Shown here: positions 24,650 to 33,303 of the stretch, piece after piece
How the letters are laid out: each line of letters starts with the position of its first letter
Position numbering within the stretch: the first letter of the stretch is position 1
DNA from: Rhodoblastus sp963704565
GTDB lineage: Bacteria > Pseudomonadota > Alphaproteobacteria > Rhizobiales > Beijerinckiaceae
Assembly (NCBI GenBank): GCA_963704565.1
Contig: OY969917.1
Coordinates: 3,658,001-3,722,000, forward strand
Direction of reading: 5' to 3'
DNA: 64,000 bases
Notes under the pieces: generated by a model
The model's input: only the letters and a program-made list of their open reading frames with translations
Told to the model about the DNA's origin: nothing
Database searches by the model: none
Position numbers and translations under genes: made by a program

Positions 24650-26600
24650 AACGGCGCAGAAGAAGGATCTTACGTTTCGTCGCTTCAAGAGTGGCGAAAA
24701 CATGTGGGATTGGCCGGATCTGACGGCAAAAATCTTCCAGCAGGACCACAGCTACAAGTGCCCGACCTATGTGCACCGCGCCCCGCCGTGCCAGGGTTCG
24801 TGCCCCTCGGGCCACGACATTCGCGGCTGGCTCTCCATCGCGCGCGGCATGGACAAGTCGCCGGTCGCCGGCCAGCCCTGGCAGGAATACGCCTTCAACC
24901 GCATGGTCGAGGCCAATCCCTTCCCGGCGAGCATGGGCCGCGTCTGCCCGGCGCCTTGCGAGGATGGGTGCAACCGCAACGAAGTCGACGATTTCGTCGG
25001 CATCAACGGCGTCGAGCAATATGTCGGCGACTGGGCGATCGAGCACAAGCTCGCCCTGCCGGCCGCAGCGCCGCTTTCGGGCAAGAAGGTCGCCGTCATC
25101 GGCGGCGGCCCGGCCGGCCTTTCCGCGGCCTGGTTCCTGCGCAGCAGGGGCCATGCGGTCACGGTCTTCGAGGCGCATCACGAGCTCGGCGGCATGATGC
25201 GTTTCGGTATTCCCGGCTATCGCACGCCGCGCGACATGCTCGACGCGGAAATCTCGCGCATCACCTCGCTCGAGGGCGTCACGGTCCGCACCGGCGTGCG
25301 CGTCGGCTCGGACGTGAAGATGGAGGAGCTGGAGCGCGATTACGACGCGATCTTCTGGGGCATCGGCGCGCAAAAGGGCCGTCCGCTCCCCGTTCCCGGC
25401 GCCGATGCGGTCAATTGCATCACCGGCGTCGAATTCCTCGACGCCTTCAACCATGGCTGGGCGCTGTCCACCGCCAAGAACATCATCGTCGTCGGCGGCG
25501 GCGACACCTCGATCGACGTCGCCTCGGTCGCGCGCCGCATCGGCCATATCAACGCCAAACACGAGCATGACACCGACGCGTCCGCCGCGACCCATGGTTA
25601 TACCGCCCATGACGTCACCGGCGCGCTCGCCCGAGAGGGTGTGAAGGCGACCCTGACCTCGCTGTTCCCGATCGAGCAGATGACGGCGGCCGAGCGCGAG
25701 CGTGAAGACGCCAAGCGCGAGGGCATCGACATCAAGGGCGGGGTCATGCCGCTGGAAGTGGTGATCGGTCCCGACGGCAACGCCACCGCCTTGAAATTGT
25801 GCCAGTGCACGATGAAGGGCAATGTTCCGCAGCCGATCGAAGGCACGGAATTCACCATCGAATGCGACCTGATCATTTCGGCGATCGGCCAGATGGCCGA
25901 TCTCGCGGATGGTCTGGAAAAGCTCGACAACGGCCGCAGCGCCATCGCCATCGACAATGTCTACAGGGTCAAGGGCACGACCAAGCATTTCGCCGGCGGC
26001 GACGCGATTCGTCCGCATCTGCTGACCACCGCCATCGGCCATGGCCGTGTCGCTTCGGAAACGATCGATCATTTCCTGGGCGGCGCGCTCGAAGAGAAGC
26101 GTCCGAGGGTCGACGTCCACCAGTTCAACCTTCTCGAGGAGTTGCACCAGCGGCATCTCGATCCGACGCCCTACGATCACGCGCAGGGCCGCGGCACCTC
26201 GTCCGCCAAATACGCGGTCCACAATTTCGAGGATCGCGGCGCGAGCCAGATCATTCCGCACACCGCGCTGTTCAAAGGCCATTTCACTTATGTCGGCCGC
26301 AACAAGCGCGATGAGCGCCATGTCGACGCCGAACATGTGCTGGGCGATTTCGCCGAACGCATCGTCGCCTTCAGCGAGGCGCAGGCCCAGGCGGAAGGCA
26401 AGCGCTGCATGTCCTGCGGCATGTGCTTCGAATGCGACAATTGCGTGATCTTCTGCCCGCAGACGGCGGTGTTCCGCGTGCCGAAGAAGGATCGCGCGGT
26501 CGGCCGCTATGTCGACACCGACTACGGGAAATGCGTCGGCTGCCACATCTGCGCCGATGTCTGCCCGACCGGCTACATCCAGATGGGCCTCGGGGAGTGA
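24642..26600 (+). CDS. dsrL: DsrL, NAD(P)H:acceptor oxidoreductase of the Dsr pathway
   Basis: A 652-residue iron-sulfur flavoprotein related to the small subunit of glutamate synthase. The N-terminal cysteine-rich part ('PCQGSCPSGHDI', 'CPAPCEDGCN') is followed by FAD ('VIGGGPAGLSAAWFL', about 146) and NAD(P) ('IIVVGGGDTSIDVA', about 280) folds, and a C-terminal pair of [4Fe-4S] motifs ('CMSCGMCFECDNC' and 'CVGCHICADVCP'). DsrL is essential for sulfur oxidation in purple sulfur bacteria and accepts electrons from DsrAB, reducing NAD(P)+. The start overlaps the dsrK end. Its presence supports the oxidative direction. Confidence 0.95.
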   Translation: MSETAQKKDLTFRRFKSGENMWDWPDLTAKIFQQDHSYKCPTYVHRAPPCQGSCPSGHDIRGWLSIARGMDKSPVAGQPWQEYAFNRMVEANPFPASMGRVCPAPCEDGCNRNEVDDFVGINGVEQYVGDWAIEHKLALPAAAPLSGKKVAVIGGGPAGLSAAWFLRSRGHAVTVFEAHHELGGMMRFGIPGYRTPRDMLDAEISRITSLEGVTVRTGVRVGSDVKMEELERDYDAIFWGIGAQKGRPLPVPGADAVNCITGVEFLDAFNHGWALSTAKNIIVVGGGDTSIDVASVARRIGHINAKHEHDTDASAATHGYTAHDVTGALAREGVKATLTSLFPIEQMTAAEREREDAKREGIDIKGGVMPLEVVIGPDGNATALKLCQCTMKGNVPQPIEGTEFTIECDLIISAIGQMADLADGLEKLDNGRSAIAIDNVYRVKGTTKHFAGGDAIRPHLLTTAIGHGRVASETIDHFLGGALEEKRPRVDVHQFNLLEELHQRHLDPTPYDHAQGRGTSSAKYAVHNFEDRGASQIIPHTALFKGHFTYVGRNKRDERHVDAEHVLGDFAERIVAFSEAQAQAEGKRCMSCGMCFECDNCVIFCPQTAVFRVPKKDRAVGRYVDTDYGKCVGCHICADVCPTGYIQMGLGE

Positions 26601-26601
26601 G

Positions 26602-27102
26602 ATGCGCTTTCTGAGCAAAATCCTGGTCGCGGCCCTGCTCCTTATCGGAGCCGCGATCACGCTCTCAAGCGGCTCCGCCGGCTTTTTGCTGGGCGGCTCC
26701 GCCGCTTGGGCGGCGGAGGGCGCCGGGCGCGTGCCTACGCCCAATCCGCCTCACGGCATGGGCGAGCATTGCGTCATGCCGACCGAATTCATGCGGCGCA
26801 ACCACATGCTGATGATGTATGCGCATCGCAAGGACGTTCTGGTGGAGGGGATCAGGACGACCAAGTTCAATATTGACGGATGCGTCAATTGCCACGCGGT
26901 CAAGGGCGAAGACGGCCAGCCCGTGTCGTTCCAAAATCCGAAGCATTTCTGCCGCACCTGCCACAGCTATGCGGCGGTGCGGATCGATTGTTTCGAATGC
27001 CATAATTCCAAGCCGCAATCCTCCGACAAATCCGCGGCTTTGGGCGCCGATGGCGCGGACGCGGCCAAAATGGCGGCGTTTCTCCGGGAGACGAAGAAAT
27101 GA
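26602..27102 (+). CDS. dsrJ: DsrJ, periplasmic triheme cytochrome c
   Basis: A 166-residue periplasmic triheme cytochrome with an N-terminal signal or anchor helix (residues 1-37) and three CxxCH sites ('CVNCH', 'CRTCH', 'CFECH'). Cys57 in 'GEHCVMPTEFMRRNHM' matches the unusual cysteine that ligates one heme (His/Cys) in Allochromatium DsrJ. It is the periplasmic part of DsrMKJOP and may join sulfur chemistry to the membrane complex. The start ATG is one base after the dsrL stop (26598-26600); a reading from 26509 would overlap dsrL and is rejected. Confidence 0.94.
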   Translation: MRFLSKILVAALLLIGAAITLSSGSAGFLLGGSAAWAAEGAGRVPTPNPPHGMGEHCVMPTEFMRRNHMLMMYAHRKDVLVEGIRTTKFNIDGCVNCHAVKGEDGQPVSFQNPKHFCRTCHSYAAVRIDCFECHNSKPQSSDKSAALGADGADAAKMAAFLRETKK

Positions 27103-27878
27103 GCTCGTGTTCGGGCGGTGACGAAAAAGCCGGGATGGATCGCCGGGGCCTGCTCCAGACGGCGGGCGCCTTCGCCGCGTCCGTGCTGGCGCCGGGCGTG
27201 ACGCTGTATGCGTTCGGCGGCGGCGAAGCCGAGGCGCATTTTCAGGCCCGGCCGCCCGAGGAGCCGGCCTCGTCGAACCAGCGCTGGGGCCTGCTGATCG
27301 ATCTCAACAAATGCTCGAATGGCTGCAACGCCTGCGTGACCGCCTGCAAGGATTACAACGGCTGGCAGAACACCGGGCGCGAGGACATCGATCCGCAGTG
27401 GATTCGCAAGGTCACGCTCAAGGATCCGAACACCGGCGTCGAGCGTTCGGCCCCGGTCATGTGCCAGCATTGCGCCTCGCCGCCCTGCGTCGACGTCTGC
27501 CCGACCGGCGCCTCGATGAAGCGCGCCGACGGCATCGTTCTGGTGAACAAGCATATCTGCATCGGCTGCCGCTATTGCATGATGGCCTGCCCCTTCAAGG
27601 CGCGGTCCTTCATCCACGAGGACGAGACCGATCAGAAGGTCAATAATCCGAGCGGCAAGGGCACGGTGGAAGGCTGCACGCTTTGCGTCGATCGCATCGA
27701 CGCCGGGCAGAGGCCGGCCTGCGTCGAAGCCTGCGCGAAAGAGGGCGGCGCCTTGATCTTCGGCGATCTCAAGGATCCGCAAAGCGAAATCTCGCAGGCG
27801 CTGCGCCAACTGCCTTCGGTGAAGCTGCGCGCCGACCTTGGCGTTGATCCTGGCGTCCAATACGCCAACCTGTTGTAA
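27099..27878 (+). CDS. dsrO: DsrO, periplasmic ferredoxin subunit with Tat leader
   Basis: A 259-residue iron-sulfur protein with a twin-arginine leader ('DRRGLLQTAGAFAAS', residues 14-28) and four ferredoxin-type cysteine groups ('CSNGCNACVTAC', 'CQHCASPPCVDVCP', 'CIGCRYCMMACP', 'CTLCVDRI...C..AC'), as in the DmsB/NrfC family. It transfers electrons between DsrJ and DsrP on the periplasmic side. The ATG overlaps the dsrJ stop by four bases. Confidence 0.95.
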   Translation: MSSCSGGDEKAGMDRRGLLQTAGAFAASVLAPGVTLYAFGGGEAEAHFQARPPEEPASSNQRWGLLIDLNKCSNGCNACVTACKDYNGWQNTGREDIDPQWIRKVTLKDPNTGVERSAPVMCQHCASPPCVDVCPTGASMKRADGIVLVNKHICIGCRYCMMACPFKARSFIHEDETDQKVNNPSGKGTVEGCTLCVDRIDAGQRPACVEACAKEGGALIFGDLKDPQSEISQALRQLPSVKLRADLGVDPGVQYANLL

Positions 27879-27938
27879 TTCTTCTGCGGGCGGCGGCTGA
27901 CCGCCCGCCGCCAAATAGAAGCGAAGGGGAGAGCGCCG

Positions 27939-29195
27939 ATGGCGCAGATCAAATTTCGACGGCTGACCTCGCATAGCCCGACTTTCTGGGCGCTGGTCCT
28001 GGCCCATGTCGCCGCGGTGGCGGTGGGCCTGAGCGCCGCGCTCTATATGGAGATGAACGGCCACCATGTGACCGGCATGACCAACCAGATCGTCTGGGGC
28101 ACGCCGCATGTCTTCGCCGTCTTCCTGATCGTCTCGGCTTCCGGCGCGCTCAATGTCGCCTCGGTGTCCTCGGTGTTCCACCGTCTCGCCTACAAGCCCT
28201 TCGCGCGGCTTTCCGGCGTCCTTGCCGTGGCGCTGCTTGCCGGCGGCCTCGCCGTGCTGGTTCTCGACCTTGGCCGGCCGGACCGGTTGCTGGTGGCGAT
28301 GACGACCTATAATTTCCGCTCGATTTTCGCCTGGAACATCTATCTCTACACCGGTTTCATGGTGATCGTCCTGGCCTATCTGTTTTCGATGATGGATCGC
28401 CGGGTGTCCAAGATCACGACGGTGACCATGAGCCTCGGCTTGACGGCTTTCGCCTGGCGTCTGATCCTGACCACCGGCACCGGCTCGATCTTCGGCTTCC
28501 TGGTCGCCCGCGACGCGGTTTCCGGCGGCGTCATGGCCCCCCTGTTCATCGCCTCGTCACTGGTCTACGGCCTCGCCTTCACCGTGCTCGTGCTGCTGAT
28601 GATGTCGATCGAAGCCCACGAGACATTATGCACCCGCGAGATGATCTCCAAGTTCCGCGGCCTGCTGATCATCTTCTCGCTGACGGTGCTGTTCCTCACG
28701 GCGATCCTGCATGTCAGCAAGATCTACGCCGCGCCTACGCGGGCCGTCGAAGCCTTCATCCTGAGAGATGGCGGAATTTACCCGCTGGTCTTCTGGGGCG
28801 TTCAGATCTTTCTCGGCAATATTCTGCCCCTGTTGATGCTTGCTTACATGCCTCGCGCCTACAGCAAGCGAAACACCTTAGGCTTGGCCGCGATTCTCTT
28901 CCTCATCGGCGGGCTGGCGCAGATGTATGTCGTCATCATCGGGACGCAGGCCTTCCCGTTGAGCATTTTCCCCGGCTATGAGGTTTCCAGCACGTTCGGG
29001 GATGGCGTGATCGCCGCCTATGCGCCGAGCCTGCCCGAAATCCTGCTGGGCCTGAGCGGCATTTCCATCGCCATGCTCATCGCGACAGCGGCTTTCTACC
29101 TGCTGCCCTTCCTGCCTCAGGGCGTGCCGCTGGACCCTCACGGCGTGCCGCTGGATCCCGAGGAAGCCGTGGCGGACGCTGGGGCCGCGGCATGA
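27939..29195 (+). CDS. dsrP: DsrP, NrfD-like membrane subunit
   Basis: A 418-residue integral membrane protein with about ten helices of the NrfD/PsrC family, the quinone-interacting partner of DsrO. Family features are 'SGALNVASVSSVF' and 'DLGRPDRLLVAMTTYNFRSIFAWNIYLY' split over helices 2-4. A short soluble tail with a duplicated 'GVPLDPHGVPLDP' closes the protein. GGGGAGAG lies before the ATG. The stop overlaps the dsrN start (ATGA at 29192-29195). Confidence 0.95.
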   Translation: MAQIKFRRLTSHSPTFWALVLAHVAAVAVGLSAALYMEMNGHHVTGMTNQIVWGTPHVFAVFLIVSASGALNVASVSSVFHRLAYKPFARLSGVLAVALLAGGLAVLVLDLGRPDRLLVAMTTYNFRSIFAWNIYLYTGFMVIVLAYLFSMMDRRVSKITTVTMSLGLTAFAWRLILTTGTGSIFGFLVARDAVSGGVMAPLFIASSLVYGLAFTVLVLLMMSIEAHETLCTREMISKFRGLLIIFSLTVLFLTAILHVSKIYAAPTRAVEAFILRDGGIYPLVFWGVQIFLGNILPLLMLAYMPRAYSKRNTLGLAAILFLIGGLAQMYVVIIGTQAFPLSIFPGYEVSSTFGDGVIAAYAPSLPEILLGLSGISIAMLIATAAFYLLPFLPQGVPLDPHGVPLDPEEAVADAGAAA

Positions 29196-30625
29196 CGCGA
29201 TTGTTCGTTTCGGCGGCGGCGAAATCCTCCGGCAAGACGACGATCACCCTTGGCCTCGCCGCGGCGCTCCATGCGCGCGGCTTGAAGGTCCAGACCTTCA
29301 AGAAGGGGCCGGATTACATCGATCCGATGTGGCTGGCGCGCGCCTCGGGCCGCGCGAGCTACAATCTCGATTTCAACACCCAAAGCCCTGACGAAATTCT
29401 TGGCCTCTATGCGCGCGCCTATGGCGACGCCGATATTGCCTTGATCGAAGGCAACAAGGGGCTGCACGACGGGGTCGATCCCTATGGCGCCGATAGCTCC
29501 GCCGCTTTGGCCAGGCTTTTGCGCACGCCGGTGGTCCTGATCATCGACGCGCATGGCATGGCGCGCGGCGTCGCGCCTTTGCTGATCGGCTATCGGGATT
29601 TCGACCCCGATGTCGCCTTCGCGGGCGTGATCCTGAACAAGGTCGGTCCCTCGCGCCAGGAAGGCAAGCTGCGTCAGGCGATCGAGAATTACACCGATCT
29701 CAAGGTGCTCGGCGCCCTGGGCCGCGACCACGGCCTGAATATCGACGAACGCCACCTCGGCCTGACCACGCCCAGCGAGGCGGGCGAATGCGATGAAGTC
29801 ATCGGACATGCGCGCGAGGCCGTGTCCAAGGGGGTCGATCTCGACGCTTTGCTGGCTTCCTCCGCGCGCGAGGAACAGCGCCCGGCGCCGGTCCTGCGCG
29901 CCTTGCCGGCGCCTGACGTGACGCTGGCGGTCGCCCGCGACCCCGCCTTCGGCTTCTATTACGCCGACGATCTCGAAGCCTTGCAGGAAGCCGGCGCGCG
30001 GCTGGTGTTCGTCGACATGCTGCGCGACTCCCGCCTGCCGCCCTGCGACGGCCTGTTCATCGGCGGCGGCTTTCCCGAGACCCAAAGCGAGGCGCTGGCG
30101 GCGAACAAGTCGATGCGCGACAGCGTTCGCGCCGCGATTGAAGGCGGTCTGCCGACTTACGCCGAATGCGGCGGCCTGATGTATCTGACCCGCTCGATCT
30201 CTTATCGCGGCGCCGCCGAAGGCTCGGTTCAGGCCATGGTCGGCGTCATCCCGGCGGATTCGGTGATGGACGCGCGGCCGCAGGGACGCGGTCTGGTGCG
30301 GGTCGAGCCCACGGCCGACTTTCCCTGGCCGAAGGCGGAAGCCGCGCCGGTGGCGGCCCATGAATTTCATTACGCGCGGCTCGAAAATGTCGCGCCGGAC
30401 CTGCGCTACGGTTGGCGCGTGCAACGGGGTTACGGCGTGGACGGCCAGCGCGACGGCATCGTGATCGGCAATCTTTTCGCCAGCTTCACCCATCGGCGGA
30501 CGACCTCGCGCGACCGCTGGACGGATCAATTCGTCGCTTTCGTCAGGCAGAATCGCAAGCGCCAGGCCGCTCGGTCCGGCGCCGCGGCGGGCAAGGGGCT
30601 GACGGGGCGCCGGCAGGCCAGTTAA
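29192..30625 (+). CDS. dsrN: DsrN, siroheme amidase (cobyrinate a,c-diamide synthase-like)
   Basis: A 477-residue ATP-dependent glutamine amidotransferase of the CbiA/CobB family. The N-terminal P-loop-like 'SAAAKSSGKTTITLGLAAAL' and the C-terminal class I glutaminase part with nucleophile Cys in 'PTYAECGGLMYL' and 'HEFHYARLE' are visible. In Dsr systems it is thought to amidate siroheme to the siroamide cofactor of DsrAB. Position directly after dsrP, overlapping by four bases, and the lack of cobalamin genes nearby support dsrN over cbiA. Confidence 0.93.
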   Translation: MTRLFVSAAAKSSGKTTITLGLAAALHARGLKVQTFKKGPDYIDPMWLARASGRASYNLDFNTQSPDEILGLYARAYGDADIALIEGNKGLHDGVDPYGADSSAALARLLRTPVVLIIDAHGMARGVAPLLIGYRDFDPDVAFAGVILNKVGPSRQEGKLRQAIENYTDLKVLGALGRDHGLNIDERHLGLTTPSEAGECDEVIGHAREAVSKGVDLDALLASSAREEQRPAPVLRALPAPDVTLAVARDPAFGFYYADDLEALQEAGARLVFVDMLRDSRLPPCDGLFIGGGFPETQSEALAANKSMRDSVRAAIEGGLPTYAECGGLMYLTRSISYRGAAEGSVQAMVGVIPADSVMDARPQGRGLVRVEPTADFPWPKAEAAPVAAHEFHYARLENVAPDLRYGWRVQRGYGVDGQRDGIVIGNLFASFTHRRTTSRDRWTDQFVAFVRQNRKRQAARSGAAAGKGLTGRRQAS

Positions 30626-30648
30626 CCAACCCAGCCAGAGGCGAAACC

Positions 30649-30987
30649 ATGAGCTATCAATTTCAAGGCAAGGACATCGAAACCACGGCGACCGGCTATC
30701 TGGTCGATCCGGAGGACTGGAGCCGCGAGCTGGCGGAACATATCGCCGGCCTCGACGGGATCACCCTCGGCGAGCGTCATTGGGACGTGATCGATTTCCT
30801 CCGCGAGGAATATTTCGAAAACAACCAGAGCACGCCCAACACCCGGACCATCCTCAAGGCCATGTCCGACAAATGGGGCGGCAGGGTCGATCAGAAGACG
30901 ATTTACGACCTGTTCCCGCTCGATCCATCCAAGCAGGGCGGCCGCATCGCCGGCGTCGCGGAAAGCCGGCGCAAGGGCGGCTATTGA
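30649..30987 (+). CDS. DsrC/TusE paralogue lacking both C-terminal cysteines
   Basis: A 112-residue protein with the DsrC/TusE core ('TGYLVDPEDWSRELAEHIAG', 'HWDVIDFLREEYFENNQ.TPNTRTI') but with the functional arm changed to 'QGGRIAGVAESRRKGGY'. Both positions corresponding to DsrC Cys99 and Cys110 are glycine, and there is no cysteine anywhere. It cannot carry sulfur by the known mechanism, so a regulatory or competitive role at the DsrC binding sites is likely; similar cysteine-free relatives have been called RspA. AGAGG precedes the ATG. It ends the dsr operon, 83 bases before the Rrf2 gene. Confidence 0.9.
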   Translation: MSYQFQGKDIETTATGYLVDPEDWSRELAEHIAGLDGITLGERHWDVIDFLREEYFENNQSTPNTRTILKAMSDKWGGRVDQKTIYDLFPLDPSKQGGRIAGVAESRRKGGY

Positions 30988-31033
30988 GCGCCGAAATAGG
31001 CGCTGGAAAAAATAGATAAAGAATGTAAGATTT

Positions 31034-31060
31034 CGCGCCGCGCAAATCCCGCGCGGCGCG
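31034..31060 (+). promoter_or_regulatory. 10-bp GC-rich inverted repeat just before the Rrf2 gene
   Basis: CGCGCCGCGC (31034-31043) pairs perfectly with 31051-31060 around AAATCCC, ending ten bases before the ATG at 31071. The stem abuts the only ribosome-site-like bases (GGAACC), so folding could hinder translation; or the dyad may be an operator for the regulator itself. No T-run follows. Confidence 0.45.
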
Positions 31061-31070
31061 GAACCTTTTC

Positions 31071-31574
31071 ATGCGACTGACCAGCTACACCAATTATGCC
31101 TTGCGCATCCTGATGATCGCGACGATGCGCGACGGCAAGCTCGTGACCGTTCAGGAGGTCGCCGAGTCCTTTGGCATATCGAAAGCCCATCTGGTCAAAT
31201 GCGTCCATCAGCTTGGGCTGTGGGGCTATCTGGAAAATGTCCGGGGCCGCAACGGCGGGTTCCGTCTTGCGAAGCCGGCGAAGGACATCACGGTCGGCGA
31301 AATCGTGCGCAAGACCGAGGACGACCTCAATCTAGTCGAATGTTTCGACGCGGTCACCAACACCTGCCCGCTGATCGGCCTGTGCGGCCTCGGCAAGACG
31401 TTCAAGCGCGCCTGCAACGCCTTTCTCCAGGTGCTGGACACGACGACCGTCGCGGACATATCCGCCAATCGTGCGGAAGTGCTTGAGGCGCTCAATCCAG
31501 CCTGGACCGAGGAGCGGCGGCGGCGCGGGCGTGAAGCGAAACGCGGCCTTGACGCGGCAACGCGGGTTTTCTAA
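31071..31574 (+). CDS. Rrf2-family transcription regulator with Fe-S type cysteine motif
   Basis: A 167-residue winged-helix regulator. The N-terminal 'MRLTSYTNYALRILM' and the recognition part 'FGISKAHLVKCVHQLG...ENVRGRNGGFRLAK' are typical of Rrf2/NsrR. The cluster motif C-X7-C-X5-C in 'ECFDAVTNTCPLIGLC' (about residues 91-105) can bind an Fe-S cluster sensing NO or redox state. Context after the dsr operon suggests it controls sulfur genes or guards siroheme/Fe-S enzymes, but NsrR-type control of NO detoxification is an alternative. Confidence 0.88.
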   Translation: MRLTSYTNYALRILMIATMRDGKLVTVQEVAESFGISKAHLVKCVHQLGLWGYLENVRGRNGGFRLAKPAKDITVGEIVRKTEDDLNLVECFDAVTNTCPLIGLCGLGKTFKRACNAFLQVLDTTTVADISANRAEVLEALNPAWTEERRRRGREAKRGLDAATRVF

Positions 31575-31600
31575 ACAGGGCCTCCGACGTTTCGGCGTCC

Positions 31601-31675
31601 GGGCGATTAGCTCAGCGGGAGAGCACACCCTTCACACGGGTGGGGTCATAGGTTCGATCCCTATATCGCCCACCA
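31601..31675 (+). tRNA. tRNA-Val (anticodon CAC), CCA encoded
   Basis: A full cloverleaf: acceptor GGGCGAT (31601-31607) pairs with ATCGCCC (31665-31671), the D-arm has TAGCTCAGCGGGAGAGCA, the anticodon stem CACCC/GGGTG carries the loop TTCACAC with anticodon CAC (Val, codon GTG), and the T-arm contains GGTTCGATCC. The discriminator A and encoded CCA end at 31675. Confidence 0.95.
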
Positions 31676-31801
31676 TTTTCCTGCCGATTTTCATTTCCTC
31701 CCGATTTTCGTCGGCTCTGGCGTTTCGCCGCCGCGCAGCCCATATTGACGCCTGAAAATCGCGGCTGGATTTCCGCGCATCGGAACCTTTCGGACCCGTC
31801 G

Positions 31802-32389
31802 ATGCTGCATCGCCTGAAACATTTTCTGCTGACCGTCGCCGCCGTCCTCTTCCTGATCGAAGCCTGGCTGTGGGACTGGACCTTGGTTCTGGGGCGCGCC
31901 GTGATCCGCCTGCTGCCCTGGCAGGCGTTCAAGGACGCCGTCGCGCGCCTCATCGAGAGCCTGCCGCCCTATGCCGCGCTGGTGTTCTTCGTCATCCCGG
32001 TTTTCGTGGTCGAGCCCTTGAAAATCTTCGCTGTCCGCGCGATGACGCATGGCCATATGTTCAAGGGGCTGCTTGCTCTCGTCGCGCTGAAATTCGTGGG
32101 CGTGGGCGTATTCGCCTTCATCTTCGATCTCACCCGCGACAAGGTGCTCGAAATCGGCTGGTTCGCGCGCTTCTACCGCTGGGTGCTGATGTGGCGCGAC
32201 AAGGCGCATGCTTTCATCGCGCCCTACAAGGCCGCCGTGGTCGCGCGCCTTGCCGCGCTCAAGGCGCGGTCCCGGGCGCTTTTGGCGCAAATCATCGGCG
32301 AGCATTCGCAAGAGGAGGGTTTCATCGCCTCGCTCGGCCGCATCCGCGCCCGCATCCGCCGCAGGGTCGGCGCCGCTTTTCACGATTAG
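31802..32389 (+). CDS. Uncharacterised inner-membrane protein
   Basis: A protein of about 195 residues with two to three hydrophobic segments (roughly 8-30, 55-75 and 88-115) and a strongly basic, helical C-terminal half ('ARLAALKARSRALL', 'RIRARIRRRVGAAF'). It resembles hypothetical membrane proteins common in Hyphomicrobiales, but no function is known to me. The start is unsure: ATG 31802 directly precedes the first helix, while a TTG at 31745 would add 19 codons. Its stop lies inside an intergenic repeat. Confidence 0.7.
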   Translation: MLHRLKHFLLTVAAVLFLIEAWLWDWTLVLGRAVIRLLPWQAFKDAVARLIESLPPYAALVFFVIPVFVVEPLKIFAVRAMTHGHMFKGLLALVALKFVGVGVFAFIFDLTRDKVLEIGWFARFYRWVLMWRDKAHAFIAPYKAAVVARLAALKARSRALLAQIIGEHSQEEGFIASLGRIRARIRRRVGAAFHD

Positions 32390-32490
32390 AGCATATTCCC
32401 GAAAAGTTGCAGACTTTTCGGATAACAATATGCGTAGAAACAAATAATTAGAGCATTCCTCCGATTCCGAAGGAACGGAGAATGCTCTAA
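32387..32490. repeat. Double palindromic intergenic repeat, 'AGAGCATATTCC' type (copy 1)
   Basis: Starts in the stop codon of the membrane-protein gene with TAGAGCATATTCCCGAAAAG, has the stem CGAAAAGT..ACTTTTCG, and then a second hairpin from AGAGCATTCCTCCG to CGGAGAATGCTCT. It carries the stop codon of the convergent phosphatase gene at 32487-32489. Related copies lie at 53050 and 62288. It may also act as a bidirectional terminator. Confidence 0.75.
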
Positions 32491-33164
32491 TAGAATTCCG
32501 CCGCCGCCGCCGGCAATTCGTCGAAATGCGAGATGACCCGGTCGGGGCCATATTCGCTCACCGGGCGATCCGTGTAGCCGAAATCCACTACGATCACCGG
32601 GATTTCGGCGGCGCGGGCGGTGGCGATGTCGGTCTTGGAATCGCCGACCATGATCGCGCGTTCGACCTTGCCGCCGGCGGCCTCTATGGTCTTGAGCAAG
32701 GGCCGGGGATCGGGCTTGGCGATTCCGAACGTGTCCTGGCCGCAGATGAAGGCGAAACGATCGGCCACGCCGAGCTTTTCCAGCAGCAGTTTGGCGGGGC
32801 GCTCGACCTTGTTGGTGCAGACCGCGAAGACCCCGCCGCGCTTTTCCAGCGCGTCCAGCGCCTCGACCACGCCGGGATAGAGTCGGCTGTCGTCGGCGAT
32901 GCGGCCTTCGTAATGGACCAGGAAACGCGCATACATTCCTTCGAGCCGCTCGGGCGTAACGTCTTGGTTCTGCTGGGCCAGAGCCCGGACCAGCAGCGCG
33001 CGCGCCCCGGCGCCGAGCAGGGCGCGGGCGTCCGCGATCGGCGTGGTGTCGAAGCCTTCCTCGACCATGATGTAATCCAGCGTTCCCATCAGGTCGCCGG
33101 CCGTGTCGGCGAGGGTGCCGTCGAGGTCGAAAACGTAAAGCACGGGGTCCGTTTGCGCGGCCAT
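32487..33164 (-). CDS. gph: Phosphoglycolate phosphatase (HAD family)
   Basis: A 225-residue HAD-superfamily hydrolase. Motif I is 'FDLDGTLADTAGDL' (residues 11-24, nucleophile Asp), motif II 'VCTNK', motif III Lys in 'GIAKPDPRPLL', and motif IV 'GDSKTDIATA'. Gph dephosphorylates 2-phosphoglycolate, a by-product of RuBisCO or DNA repair, giving glycolate for the GlcDEF enzyme encoded in this window. The start at 33164 is set by AGGAGG upstream; an in-frame extension to 33275 is not supported. Confidence 0.88.
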   Translation of the reverse strand: MAAQTDPVLYVFDLDGTLADTAGDLMGTLDYIMVEEGFDTTPIADARALLGAGARALLVRALAQQNQDVTPERLEGMYARFLVHYEGRIADDSRLYPGVVEALDALEKRGGVFAVCTNKVERPAKLLLEKLGVADRFAFICGQDTFGIAKPDPRPLLKTIEAAGGKVERAIMVGDSKTDIATARAAEIPVIVVDFGYTDRPVSEYGPDRVISHFDELPAAAAEFY

Positions 33165-33303
33165 CAAGTCCTCCTGTCGTGGGGACAGGCTATAGCCTCT
33201 CGCGCGCCCGATGTCATGCCGGCGAACCTTCCGAGTTTTTTCGGGATATTTTTTAGAATCCTTTATTCTGCTCATCGATGCGATTCGCTCGGTGCGGGCA
33301 CCG

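Noticed and set aside
24594..26744. A 716-codon open frame antisense to dsrL
   Set aside because: No domain, Ala/Arg-rich composition, fully explained by the dsrL frame.
29192..30625. Cobalamin-pathway CbiA/CobB
   Set aside because: No other cobalamin genes nearby, and the position after dsrP with a four-base overlap fits dsrN.
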